This document shows, one piece after another, positions 11,502 to 22,894 of a stretch of DNA of 64,000 nt (within the stretch, counting starts at the first letter, position 1; each line of letters begins with the position of its first letter). The notes under the pieces were generated by a model. The model was not told where the DNA came from, searched no databases, and worked only from the letters and a program-made list of their open reading frames with translations. Origin of the DNA: Gracilaria gracilis (lineage: Eukaryota; Rhodophyta; Florideophyceae; Gracilariales; Gracilariaceae); NCBI GenBank assembly GCA_030374805.1, contig JARGSG010000015.1, positions 372,001-436,000 on the forward strand. The letters are read 5' to 3'. Both the position numbers and the translations under genes were made by a program.

Positions 11502-14500
11502 ATGGCTGCCGCAACCACATCGAAATCTAGGTCACCGTCACCGTCACCTCCGACATCTGACATGAAGGTTTGAAAAATGTTCGGTTCTGGGGATGAGCTT
11601 CTCACTGCGTATCTCGCCTTCCGTGATCACTATGCGTCGACGATGCGAGAGGAAGACGAACCTAGGAAAGTGGGACACAGCGAATTCGTTCAATATATCA
11701 TCAAGAATCGCACAGTCCTAGACGTTGCCAAGAAGTACTTCTCTATCCATCTCCGACCCACTCACCCGTCATACAGCGAAGATGAGTTCAAGGCTGTGTG
11801 CGGGAAGTGTTCGTACCGTCAGCTGTATCTGTCGACGAAGTTGCTTGACATCGTGGACGGAGACAGGAACAGGCGTGTGAGGGATTTTTGGAATGCTTAT
11901 ACCAGGGTGGACTTTCAAGGAATACCGAAGAATGTGACGTTAACCGAATTCTTCAAGTCCATGAGTATAGCTCCCAGGCGTGTGGGCCGGATAGTTCCCC
12001 CTTTCGGTACGAGCATCGCTACACATTTCCAGAGAGTCCTCTTTCTTTCCCTTATTAGAAAAGTATCTATGGAAAAGCGCCTTCGGGGCCATAAGAGGCG
12101 TGAGGGGTAGAAGGGATATTCCACCCCTTTTGGGAATGTGCAAATATCGTAGAATCTCCAAGGTCAGCGTGCGGGTTTTGGTGTGCAGCTGGTAACAAAG
12201 GCTTGGGATTGTTGCTCCCAATTTCTGCGATTCTCTAGCGCTGAGGTCATGGTTCTCCCTTTTCTACTGCTCTTGTACGATGAAATGGAGTTTAAACCCA
12301 TTGAAACGCGTTCCGAAGGGTTCCTGCACAAGGACAACGACCATCGCTTGCAACCGAGCAACAAGCAAACTCTTCGGGAAGACAAGGTCCAACCGTTGGC
12401 ATGGACTCTTCCGGAGGACATTGATGTGGCCCTCCGAACGCTAGCGAAGGAGTTCATTTCTGATCTGAACAAGGTTGTTGTGAACGAGCAGTTGTACACA
12501 ATATCAGAACTTGGACGATGGGCCGTTCTAAAGACGTTTCACAGGGACCCGTCAAGAGCGTTTGCTCAGAGATTTGATTGTTTCTCTAACTTGCTTATGT
12601 CCTCCATCTTGGAGACAATAAGCCTATTGAAAATCAAAGAAACACTCATGGTCCCTGATATACCTCTCACGTCGATATCGAAACCGGAGCCTGCCATCGA
12701 AATTCATGACGATGACGATGAGCAGTTGGAGAGGGGGAATCCTTCGGAAGGAAAACAAGGACGGGACGGAGATGGCGGAAGTGAAATGGATGTAGTGGGG
12801 GAGAGTGGGAATGAATATGTTGGTGAACAGTCGCCCGACGCTGACATACAGCCTCCTCCTGCCATTTCCTCGTTGGAAGATAAAATGGCATTCCAACGTT
12901 GTGAACTGGAGATGGAGAAATACTTTCGAATCTATAATTGCGGGTTCGAGGATATGGTAGAAACGGGCGAGACTCTGCTAAACAACGGAGTCTCTCCATT
13001 GGGGAAAGTTCAACTGGTTCTTATGGGTCCACCATACAACATAAAGGCCGATAAGAACCGGGAGAACAGTTGGTACGATATGCTGAGCGCGGAGCATAGG
13101 AAGAAGGAGGCAAAGCTTATATCAAGGCTGCTACGTCCGGGGGGTCGTTTAGTTATCTTCTGTGCATTGGAACAGGTGAACCAGTGGACGAGGGTGCTTT
13201 CTCTTATTGTAGCAAAGGACGAGCAAGGGGTTCCGAGGCGATCGTTTGTTGTGTACCAGGTCCAAACTCATTTTATACGGTCACAAAGCAACCCCATGCA
13301 AAACCCGGGACGCAGGTCCTGCTCCTTGTTCCCTGCCATGGAGTATGCAATACATGGTGTTCGAAGTGGCCTCGCTTATGCATAGCAGCATGCGATGATG
13401 AACTATGAGAACTTCAACTACGAGCAGTCGAGGTACCCAGGGTACCACAGTGTTATTGACCAGGTACCGCCCATTTCCAATAGGGAGACTCTTCAATGGA
13501 AAAAAAAGAAGGAGGGTGGGGGCTACATGTTGCAAAAGGTTAGGTCGGAACAAAAACCTCGCCCGTTGTTGGAGGAGCTGATCAGCAGATTTTCGCAGCC
13601 AGGTGATACAGTGGTGGACTTGTTTGCGGGAAGGTTTTCGACTGCCATGGCATGCATGGAGTTACAACTTCATCGGAAATTTATTGGTTGTGAGCTGGAC
13701 CCTGACTGCTTTGCGCATGCTAGGCACACTGCAATTATTCAGTTCGTGATGTGCATGCGCGATAATGAGACGGACATTCAAATTACGCAGGAGGTCCGAA
13801 ACTCTGTGAATCGCGTGATGGACTTATTTCCCAAGTGGAACGCTCGTCCTTCACGATCATGGAAGGCTCCACTTGGCTTCCCACAGTATCAGAAGTTCCT
13901 ACGGTATATTGTAGACTTCCTGGCATCGATGTGGCGGGAGGAGGGCATGGCCGTGATCGGCAGGCGCAAAGCGCTGCATGAGTGGCCGAAAAAGTTGCAA
14001 GGGAAGATGGGTCTCCCGGATTGGAACGCGATGTTGGCACTGGAGGCCACTATGTGTGGTTTTCGCATTGGGAAGTCGTCGATTCGTCACCATGACGCAG
14101 GAGTGGGAGTGTTTACCACGCGCCGTTTCATAAAGAACGAAGAGGTATGTTTCTTTTACGGAACTCTAGTGTACCATGACTTAACGAAGAGGAAGGAGGT
14201 ACACAAAAAGTATGGGGAAGGGTTGTTGGGAGCCACCGCCCTACGTTTTCGAGCTTATGCGATGCAGGTTAGCCTGCGAGGCGAGGTATTCCGGAAACTC
14301 CCGGAAAGGAGACGAGAAGTACCTACAATCCTGTATGGATTGTCCCCGCTCTAGTTTCGTTGGGTGGAACAATTAACGACCCAAAATATATGGAAGGGGA
14401 TAAAGATAGGAATGCAGTGGAGGATGGCTTGAAGCAGCGACGGACTGCCAATGTGGCGGTGAGTCGTACCCCAGGAACTGGGCGAACTCCACTTCAATTA

Positions 14501-14623
14501 ATAGAATACCGAATGCTTGCCGTCCGGGCACTTCGGGTTGTAGAAGTGGGAGAAGAGTTTTTTGCAGATTATGGAATGGAGTACACATGGGGTACGTCTT
14601 CAAATCCTATAGTAGTCGAGTAG
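11502..14623 (+). pseudogene. Beta-class DNA amino-methyltransferase fused to a SET domain
   Basis: The likely start is the ATG at 11502 (MAAATTSKSRSPSPSPPTS), in frame with all that follows but interrupted by TGA at 11571-11573. A helical N-terminal region reaches 12062. A 126-base intron (GTATCT...TGCAG, 12063-12188) restores the frame across two stops. An acidic linker follows. VQLVLMGPPYNI is a DPPY-type motif IV and LRPGGRLVIFCALEQ a following strand. QPGDTVVDLFAGRFST with FIGCELDPDCF is motif I/II. Motif IV before motif I is the order of the N6_N4_Mtase (beta) class, so the expected product is N6-methyladenine or N4-methylcytosine. Then comes a SET domain: GVGVFTTRRFI, FYGTLVY, VSLGGTINDPKY, NVAVSRT and VGEEFFADYGMEY. 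A TAG at 13383-13385 splits the methyltransferase, and a frame change near 14340 splits the SET domain. Confidence 0.75.
12063..12188 (+). other. Probable spliceosomal intron in the methyltransferase-SET gene
   Basis: Donor AAA|GTATCT and acceptor GGTGTGCAG|CTG are in phase. Removal joins ...LSLIRK to LVTKAWDCC and skips in-frame TAGs at 12108 and 12150. The length is 126 bases. The tract before the acceptor is T/G-rich rather than a strong polypyrimidine run. Confidence 0.5.
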
Positions 14624-15374
14624 AGCTCAATTGATTTATGACTTATAGAACCGAAAGGTGTACCATAGTATGTGTAAAATCGAATTGTGTACATTTTATT
14701 ACGCTTTCTCTCTAACTCTCGTGTTCCACAGGGGAGGACGAGAACTCCCCAAAGTGAGCGAGTGTCTTTACTTTTATCATACAGTGACGTGAAAAAACTG
14801 GGGATAGGACTCGGGGGAGTGGGTTGACGTTCAAGTACATAGAATAGAAGATACGGAGTACATGTGACACCATGTGAAAGTGTAACAGTTTTTGGCAGTG
14901 AGGTTTCGTACAGGAAGGGAAATTTCCGTGCCAATTTTCGGAAAGTGATTCCGAAAATTACTACAACGGTGCGATATATCTACCACACGCCGAGTGGAGG
15001 TGTGCGTTTCACGAGGGACCTGCGATGACGTCGAGCGGCGAACACGTCGAGCGGCGAGCGGCGACCACATCTAGAGCGCACCGCCGGGCGCATCGTCGTC
15101 GTCCGATTCCATATGGGGAAACGTATAACGAGAAGTGCGAATGCGAATGCAAATGCGGAGGATGTAAGCAAGCACGCTTCAAAAGGGCGAACGCGTGCAG
15201 AGGTGGTAGGTCGGTGTCGCGAAGATGGCTTGGGTAGTACTAGGCGTGCGCCTCGGAAGTGGCGATGTGTAAAATGGCGAGGGTGGTATTGGGCGTAGTT
15301 CGTGCACTCCTCGAAGCGGATTACGTTGGAAATGTAGGAAGAACACGGGGAGACGTGATCGAAGCCGACCTTTG
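14624..15374. other. Intergenic; no gene supported
   Basis: Downstream of the methyltransferase-SET gene. The left half is AT-richer and the right half CG-rich, with a few copies of a GCGAATGC-like hexamer near 15137-15155. Short frames on both strands here look like composition artefacts. Confidence 0.5.
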
Positions 15375-15447
15375 GAGCGAACCGAGCGAACCGAGCGAAC
15401 CGAGCGAACCGAGCGCACCGAGCAAACGGAGCGAACCCAGCGAACGG
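15375..15447 (+). repeat. 9 bp tandem repeat (GAACCGAGC)
   Basis: About eight copies, four of them exact and the rest with one or two changes. In one plus frame it reads as repeated Glu-Pro-Ser. It lies just before the coding trace of the next relic and may encode its N-terminus or sit in its leader. Confidence 0.85.
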
Positions 15448-15451
15448 TAAG

Positions 15452-17823
15452 TGCTTTGGTAACACAAGCTACTTCGCTTCCACATGAGATGGGAATGGAG
15501 GAGGGGAAAGCAGGGGAGGGATGGGAGGAAGGCAGGGCGATGATGCGCGGGGCGGTTGGGATAGAGGTGGGCGGCGACGGGGCAATGAATCCACGCAAGT
15601 TGTAGGAGAAGGCGAGTGTGGCGATGTCAAAGAGAAGGGGAGAGAGTGTCGCAGTGGGGGGGAGGGAAGGACGATAGCAAGAAGTACTAGTGGGTTAGTT
15701 AGCCGTAGTATTCGAGGGAAGGAGGAAGAGAGTGTGGCTGGGGTTGGCGTTCGGGAGGGGAGGGGTCGCGAAAGAGAAGTAGGAGGAGGCGTTCAGGAGG
15801 CGAGGAACGAGGGCATGGAGGTTGTGGTTGATGTTAGGAGGAATCGAATGGTGGGCAGAGAAAGAAGTGGTGGACCGCAACATACTGCGATGCGGGAGGA
15901 AGAAAAAGTGGGAGGTATGAGGCATATGAGAGAGCATGGAAACGCAGAGGACAGTGGGAGGCGAATTGGGCGTGTAGTCGATGGAATGGGGAGGCACGCC
16001 AATCTGCATAGGGTGGAATAGCTCCGGGACAATTTGCCCGGGAGAGTTGTAGGACGTAGCAGTGGTGGATCAGTGATTGAGAATGTGAGAGACAATATAC
16101 CAGTGGATGGGAGGGTATTCGAAGGAGAAGATATCGTCGTCCGAAACAGGCATAGAACTGGAGAGAACTTGGTGGAAACGGCGGTACGAACGCCTGAAGG
16201 AATATGTGTGATGCATAATGCCGTTCGGATTGAGGACGATGTGCATGAAGCAGAAGTCGACGATTCTGGGATTCGTGGAGAGAGGGACGGAGCAAGATGG
16301 TTGGGAACTACAGGAATAGCAGAAGGAGATGAAGGGAACCTACGCGTGTTGCCAAGGTCTGCACTGGTTGAGAGGGTGAATTCGTTGAAAAGGAAGCTGG
16401 GAAATATGAACGAGGATCACTATACCATGATTGTGAGTTTGAAGCTCACGCAGAAAGAATTGGAACGGGTGAGGGAGGAGCTGAAGCAGCAAAATGCGTA
16501 GATTGAAAGTTTGAGGGAGGCTGTGAAGGGTAGGGAGCGAAGGGGGTGTGGGAAGGAATTGGAGGGGCGTCGAAAATATGATATAGAGGTGCCAGAATGT
16601 TTTTACGGATTTTCAAGGGCTTTATATGATAAGATTCTCCACTATGCGAAGTTGGAGGCGTTAGAACTCTGTTTTGACACGGAGAACGTTAGTAGGAGCT
16701 GGAAGAACAGGAGTGAGACGGTGGGAGAAAGTAGAGAGGGCAGTATATTTGTGGTTGAGAAGAAGGAGATGGTACCTCGGTGACCGTATCAAGTGGCATA
16801 TGAGATGAGGGCGTATGCGCCATCAACGGAAGAGGAAGTGATGTGCTGTTGATGTATGTGGTGGAGACCGAAATAATGGGAGATACTTGGGAGACGATAC
16901 GAGAAGCGGGAAGGAAACAGGAGTTTGTGGATAATGTGAGTGCGGACAAGTGTCTGAGGCAGCGAACGAAGCAGCCATTAAGCGATGCGATTGGGGTGCG
17001 GAAGCGGGCGGCTCGCGACAAGTTATTCTCCATCCTTGGATATGATTTGATTGCGAAACGTGCGAAATCTACTGAGGGGACTGAGCTATGGGAAGAGCTA
17101 AAGCAGCAGATGGGGGAGGCGCGCGAGAAGCTGATGGGAAGGGAGGAGGGTGGGGGGAATGAGTTGTGTGCGTGGAGAACGAGCCGGTTCGAGGACCTTA
17201 CGTATTCAGGATCTCGTGCGGTTGGGCCACCATAGGAGGTTGATGATGAAGATATGTACTTCAAGAATGGGATGGCGGTAGCAGTGTTGGAGGAGTATAT
17301 TGGATACGCAGTGGAGAGGCCAAGTAACGGTGAGCGGCAGTACGTGGATGTGACCGTGATGCACCTTGCGAGACTTGACGCCTGGATTGCTTGTGTGGTG
17401 AAAACTATGAACGAGGTTGTGGGACGCGGAGGGCAAAGATAGCTTTTGTTCTCTACTTTGTATGAGAATTATCTACCTGGGGCTGTTGAAGAAATACTGG
17501 GGGTAGCCTGGCAATCGCTATAAGAGGAGCATGCCGAGGAGTTTGAGAACGATGGGTTTTTGGATGGAGATCCGAGGTATGTGTCGGGAAACTCTGGGAG
17601 AACTGCAACAGTTGGGCTGTGGGTACCATCGAGGGAGAAGATATACCTAGCTGTGAGGGAGGACTATTTTATGGCAAAACTAACACGGAGACTAGGTGCA
17701 GTTCTTGATTGTTACATAGCGGCCTGTCGACCAGAGGACGCGAGTCTCGGGCGTTTGGTGGCACACCGGGCAGAACGCAGGGAAGGGACAGGGGTTGATG
17801 GTAGGGAAGAGGCGTGCTACTAA
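15452..17823 (+). pseudogene. Decayed coiled-coil protein gene, family unknown
   Basis: About 760 codons can be followed almost entirely in two frames. From about 15521 to 16783 one frame stays coding-like through TAGs at 16019 and 16499, with a basic Arg/Gly-rich N-terminal third. A heptad-like coiled coil follows (LVERVNSLKRKLGN, KLTQKELERVREELKQ), then YDIEVPECFYGFSRALYDKI. After a frame change near 16830, a second frame continues to 17823 through about three more stops, including LWEELKQQMGEAREKLM, YVDVTVMHLARLDAWIACVV and GRTATVGLWVPSREKIYLAV. The regular spacing of the relics and the absence of large deletions suggest recent decay by point change. It faces the transposase tail to tail. 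I cannot name a function. Confidence 0.5.
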
Positions 17824-18151
17824 GGGTAGGGTGAGGTGCAGTGGGGGGGGGAAGGGGTGTAGGTATGTGTGGGATGGGGAAGAGATGCTTCTTCTTTCTC
17901 ATGCCATGCGTACCTTCACTCATTCCAACTGAAACGAGGCGGGTCTAAATTTTTATGAAGCTGAAGCTAACAGGGAATAGAGGCTACGTGTTGGATGGTA
18001 TATAAGGCTTGGCAGTGGGGTCTCGATAGAACCGATTGAGATAGAATCGGTGAAAGCGCCAGTGTAAACGAGAAGTGGAGGGAGGAGCGAGGTAGTTCTG
18101 GCGGAGAACATGAACAGAGCCAAGGATGGTGGAAGAGGGGATGAGTCCATA

Positions 18152-21100
18152 CTAAGGGAAAACGTTATCGGATGTGGAGTGGGTAGAGATGAGAACTGGG
18201 TGTATGGTGTGGTTATGTTCGTCGTCTGTTGCCCATCGGAAGCAAACGCAGTTGAGGGTGAGATCGACTTCGTCACTGGGTGGGACCAGTTCCATGAACT
18301 GGACGAAGGCGAACTCCTTGGGAGAAGAAGTTGAAGAAGGAAGGGCGAAACGAAGAAGGGAGATGAGTTTGCAGACCCAGACGATGGATGTGGAGGGGAA
18401 TAGGTGGAGGGGAGGTGGAGCCGGCGACGAGAATGTGGGAGAACTTTGGGGACCTGGATGGACCGAAGGAGGGGGTGGTAAAAATTCGTTCGATGAGAGG
18501 GACTGGAGAATCCTGGGGCGCGAGCTCTTTCCGCTCTTCAATGTAGTTGTCTAGTGTTGGGATGTAACCGCCAACGATGTAAGCGGAGTTGACTATGATG
18601 AGTCGAGCCTGACGGAGGGCGGAGGAGTTGTCAGTGAGTTGTAGGACTTCGAGAGAGAGGTGATGAAGGATGGGAGGGCGTCTCTTCCGAATTATGCAAG
18701 AATGGATAGGGTATCGGGGGGGAAGAGGTCTTGAAGAGATTTGTGAGGGAGGTGGGGATTGGAGCGAATGAATTTCTGGGCAGTGATTAGGTCAGCGAAG
18801 GAGATTTGTTTGCCTTCACGGACGAAACCGGGTTCTCGGGATTGGAGAGGGGAAGCGAGGCCAGGAGAGGAGGAGGTGATGGAAGGGTTTGTGGAGACGA
18901 AATTCCAGTTCTTGATGTCGTTGGAGCGGTGGATGGCACGAATGGTTTCTTGATGTGCGGTGGACCTGCGCTTTGAGGTTTTGGAGTAGTTAGACTTGAA
19001 GAGGATGTGGGTGTGCTCGAATATGCTGGCATCATTGAAGTGGAGGCTTCCGAAGCGGCGTATGTCCTCGATCATGTGGTTGAGGAGGTGGAACTTGAGG
19101 GTCACGAGGCTGGAAGTGTGGTGGGGGCCGAGGACGAGTACGGCTGTGCGCTTGAAGGAGCGGATTTGGTTGTGGAGGTCGGTGAGGCGGGCGTCGGTCC
19201 ATTCGGTGAAGGTGTTGTATCGCATGGAGGCGAGGAGGAGGTCTCAGTACTTGGAGAAGACGGAAGTGATGGGAGCTGAATCGACTTCGTCACAGCATCG
19301 GTCTAAGAAGGCACCGATGAAGGGGAAGACCATGTCGAGTTCGTGGTAGAATTTTGTTTCGAGCATACCACGCAAGCCGTCGGTACTAAAGAAACCGTTG
19401 AGAGTTTGACCGTTGTCGGAAGTGGAGAAGTCGATGTGCAGTCCGTTTGCGGGGGAGTGCTTTTCGATGGCGGAAAGGATGGTGTTTGAATGTTTGAGGA
19501 TGGAAGTGCGGACGGAGTTGAAGGGGCGACGGGACTTGGAGGAACGGGGGGTGGTGAAGAGTGCTTCTAACCAGAGTCTCTCGATGGCGGCGAGCTTGAT
19601 GAGCTTGGAGACGCCGAGGTGGAAGTTTTGGAGTGGATCGAAGGTGAAGATGTTGTAAGGGGAGAGAAGTGGGGTGATGTTCAGAAGATGGTATGATTCG
19701 AAGAGAGAGGAGTACTTTGCGAGGGAGAGGGAGTGGAGGTCTTCCAGGGCTTTTTTCTTTGTGTTGCGGGAGATTCTGGGCTCACGAGCAAGGAGAGCGT
19801 CTTGTGATTGTTGGGGGAGAGTGGAGTGTGATTTGCGTGCGGCGAGGGTCTGGTGCTGAGTTCGGGAGGAAGGGGATTGAATGTGTAGGGGGAGGTCTGT
19901 GCGGGAGACGGTGCATCTATGACAAGGGTGTTGGGGGCGGGTTCCGTGGGAGATGGCGAGGATGTCTTTTGCTTCGGGGATGTCGGCGCAGTATCTGGCG
20001 ATGATTGGGTGACAGTGGCGTAGAACGCCATGGGCGTCACGGAAGGGGAAGCCGTTGAGACCGGAGGAGAGGAGGGGGCCGAGGAGGTTGGAGATGGCGA
20101 GCTGAATGAGTTTCATTTTGGTGTGGCGGGGGATGTGAGAGGAGGTTTGAAAGATGGCGTCGTGGTCTTGGGAGAGATTGGTTGGGAGGAAGGAGGTTGG
20201 AAAGTATACGAGAAGGGTGAGGTGTTCGGTGATGCACTTGTGACGGAAGGCATCGGAGAAGTTGAGAAGGGTGATGTGAAGGGGGTAGGAGGTGATGGAA
20301 GAGCATTTGAGGGAGGTGGAGGACTTGTCGTAGTAGATTTGGACCATGCCAATGAAGGAGTCGATACCGGTGGAGTCGGGGGTGTGCCAGATGCAGAAAT
20401 CGTTGGAGGAGTGCATGATTGCGGCTTTGAGGGCGGGGACTGCATCTTTTCCGAGGGTGGAGGCAATGGGGTGGGCGAAAGCGGGAGAGCCGGAAGGTGT
20501 TGTGTGGGAGACGGGGTGGAAGAAGGTTTTGTGGAAGTGTGCGAGGGCGAGTTGTTGTTTGAGGACCTGGATGGGGTCCTTTCGGAAGATGGTGGTGGAG
20601 AATAGCTGCTGTGGGTCGGCGAGGGTGGTGGGAGCGAAGCCGATGTTGCTGACTCGGTTTTGGAAGAGGTCTGTTTGAAGTTTGAGACACTGGGAGGCGG
20701 AGGAGACGGCGTTGTGGAAGGCGGATTTGGAGAAGGCGGGGCCGTGGAGGAGCGAGATGAGTTTGTCAGTCTTTTGGAGGCCGAGGGAGGAGGCGATGGA
20801 AGAGATGTAGAGAACCATGCGTTCGAGGTGGGGGTTGTTGAGGAGGGGGAAGGAAGGGGAATGAGGGGGAGTAGGGAAGGGGGAGATGAAGCAGACGGGG
20901 GTGGTGGCGATGTGGTAGGCGTCCTGGGTGTGGAGGGAGAGGAAGAGTTGCTGGTGGTGGTAAAATCGTCGTCTGTGATGGGGACGTTTTCGGAAGGGCG
21001 GTTTGTGGGAGCGGGAGGTGTATGGAGGTGGGGGTAGATTTGTGACGCTTGATGCGTGGGGGGAAGTGGGGGAGGCATCCGCCTGGGGAGAGGAAACGCT

Positions 21101-21200
21101 TGTTTGGGTTGAGGCGATTGGGGCATCTCCTCTGGTGCCTTTGAATAGCAGGGATGGTGCGGGCGAAGAAGGAGCAGCCTTCAAAGCAGCAGTTGGGCAT
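18152..21200 (-). mobile_element. Plavaka-type (CACTA superfamily) transposase gene, inactive
   Basis: Reading leftward, it starts with a zinc finger (MPNCCFEGCSFF, HQRRC) and a Ser/Pro-rich linker. The transposase core has SYPLHITLLNFSDAFRHK, LLGPLLSSGLNGFPFRDAHG, ARYCADIPEAKDIL with PCHRC, FDPLQNFHLGVSKLIK, and LKFHLLNHMIEDIRRFGSL with FEHTHILFKSNYSKTSKRR. The tail KEFAFVQFMELV matches the C-terminal domain of this family. The Y.ADIPE..C..C and H..D..G..K patterns follow fungal Plavaka transposases as I know them. The frame shifts between the zinc finger and the core (about 20850-21060). A TGA at 19244-19246 interrupts the core, and another stop lies near 18692. Terminal inverted repeats were not found. 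Confidence 0.75.
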
Positions 21201-21301
21201 GGCGGGGAAGGTTGGGGGGTGTTGGAGAGGATTGGGGGTACGTAGCGGGGAGCGTAATATGGCGCACGGACGGTGGGACAGAGTGGTGGGGATGACTGCA
21301 C

Positions 21302-22700
21302 GTGATTTGAAGGCGTTTCATATATTTAGTAAACGAATGCCTGATGTGAAAGGTGTGGAATAGCGAACGGATCTCCTCAAACTGAAAAGGTATTCGATCT
21401 ATTTGTATACTCCTATTCCTATTCGATAAACAGCTATTTAAGTTTCTATCTAGGTGTCTATCTCGCTATTCGCCGCCGTATACATGAACGTAGGTGACAC
21501 TAACACACTTACCTTGTGCTGCGAAACTACTATGAACGAAAGAAGTATGCTACTTTCCCTTCCATCCAAGCTAGCAAAGATGGAAACAATTTAGAATAAT
21601 TCTTTCGAAAAAACTAGCACAAGTGGAAAGGTGGAAATGTTTTCGGAAATTAACACTTCCAAATTTGGATAAATTCACCGGTTTTTCGTTCGTTTTAATT
21701 CGGTCATTTTTGACCGCCAAACTAGCATTCTGATAACACCGACGGGGTTCTTCAGGACATGCTTCAAAAAACTGCATCTCAACCCCGGTTCGCTGTATGA
21801 TGTAGCTCTTTATGCTGTCAAAATTTAAGTGAGATTCTCCACATGTCAGGTGAAAAATCTGTCTACAGTCTCTCCGAGAACAGGCGCTGTGCTGCAAGAC
21901 ATCGAAAAGAGATCGCAAACCTTTTGCTTCGGATTCTAGACGAGGAATTCCGCCGATAATGGTTTCTCTCAAGAGAAGTGCTCGTACAGCTCGTATTGAT
22001 GACTGATGAACTTCATTGTCTTGGTCCGGAAAGTCTAGTAGATCTGGAATACTGCTAAAGGGGTTTTGATCTCTTAAAGAAGATATTGTTTTTTCCTATG
22101 TTTTGAGGCCGTTTCACTCTTCACTTGATGAACCATAGTATGCATTTCAACACCACTTTCCGTGTATGTAGAGCTTTTTGGGCGAAGTTGTCGCCATAGA
22201 GGAACTTTCCTCCGCTTTTGGGGTCTCAAAGCCACTTGACGCTCTCCTCCCAAGTCTTCACCACACCATAATGATATTGAAAGAATTGAAAAACTGTTTT
22301 GCAACGATATTTCGTCATACTGATCACATTGTAGGGACTCGACATCAGGGAAATCAGGGACAATTAATGCAAAGCTGTTCTTAGAATATGTATGGTCGGC
22401 CACACCCTCACAATTGGTGACGAGGACTCGACATGGGGAGAATCACGAACCAGTGGAAAAATATGAGGTGAGAGCGAGTTTTCTGAGAAAGACATGACAG
22501 TGTCTTCGAGCAATTGCCAGTTCTGTGCAGGTATTGCAGAAACAACTTCGTTTCGGACAACTGCGGATGTTAAACGTATGATGGGTTGTCTCGAATATAT
22601 TTTGGATGACAAAAGGGCTCTCCTGAACCAGCTGGGCACTTGATTGCCTTTCCACATCGCAGATTGTGTCAATATGAACCGAAATATGCTCCTATATTTC
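21302..22700 (-). other. Unrecognised relics with an internal diverged duplication
   Basis: Two minus-strand open stretches (21972-21571 and 22403-22074) share a diverged segment. Around 21765-21815 and 22125-22180 both DNA and translation are alike (KSYIIQRTGVEM against KSSTYTESGVEM). They look like two decayed copies of one gene or repeat. No known domain was recognised and no start can be defended. Confidence 0.35.
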
Positions 22701-22894
22701 GTTTCGGAACCGAATAAACGACATTAACGCAGCATGGTATACATGTGTCATATCAAAGGCAGACCAGAGCTTTTTTGAACTCACAGACCTTATCCTCGTT
22801 CGACCTGCTACATCTCATTACGACTCCCGTCTCATCAGTCTCTTTCACTAGCGTCTCTTTTTCTGGACTTCATCTTCTGTACGGTTCTTCTACA

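Noticed and set aside
15375-15447. CRISPR-like array
   Set aside because: It is a continuous 9 bp tandem repeat without spacers.
20113-21126. Second long frame overlapping the transposase
   Set aside because: Ser/Pro-rich translation of the same strand in a shifted frame. Most of it is a shadow, except that the linker between zinc finger and core may pass through it.
2860-21300. Remnant of a large DNA virus
   Set aside because: Methyltransferase, SET, ParB-like and dioxygenase genes also occur in giant viruses. No capsid, packaging ATPase or viral polymerase was seen, and an intron plus a Plavaka transposase fit a mobile element or host block better.
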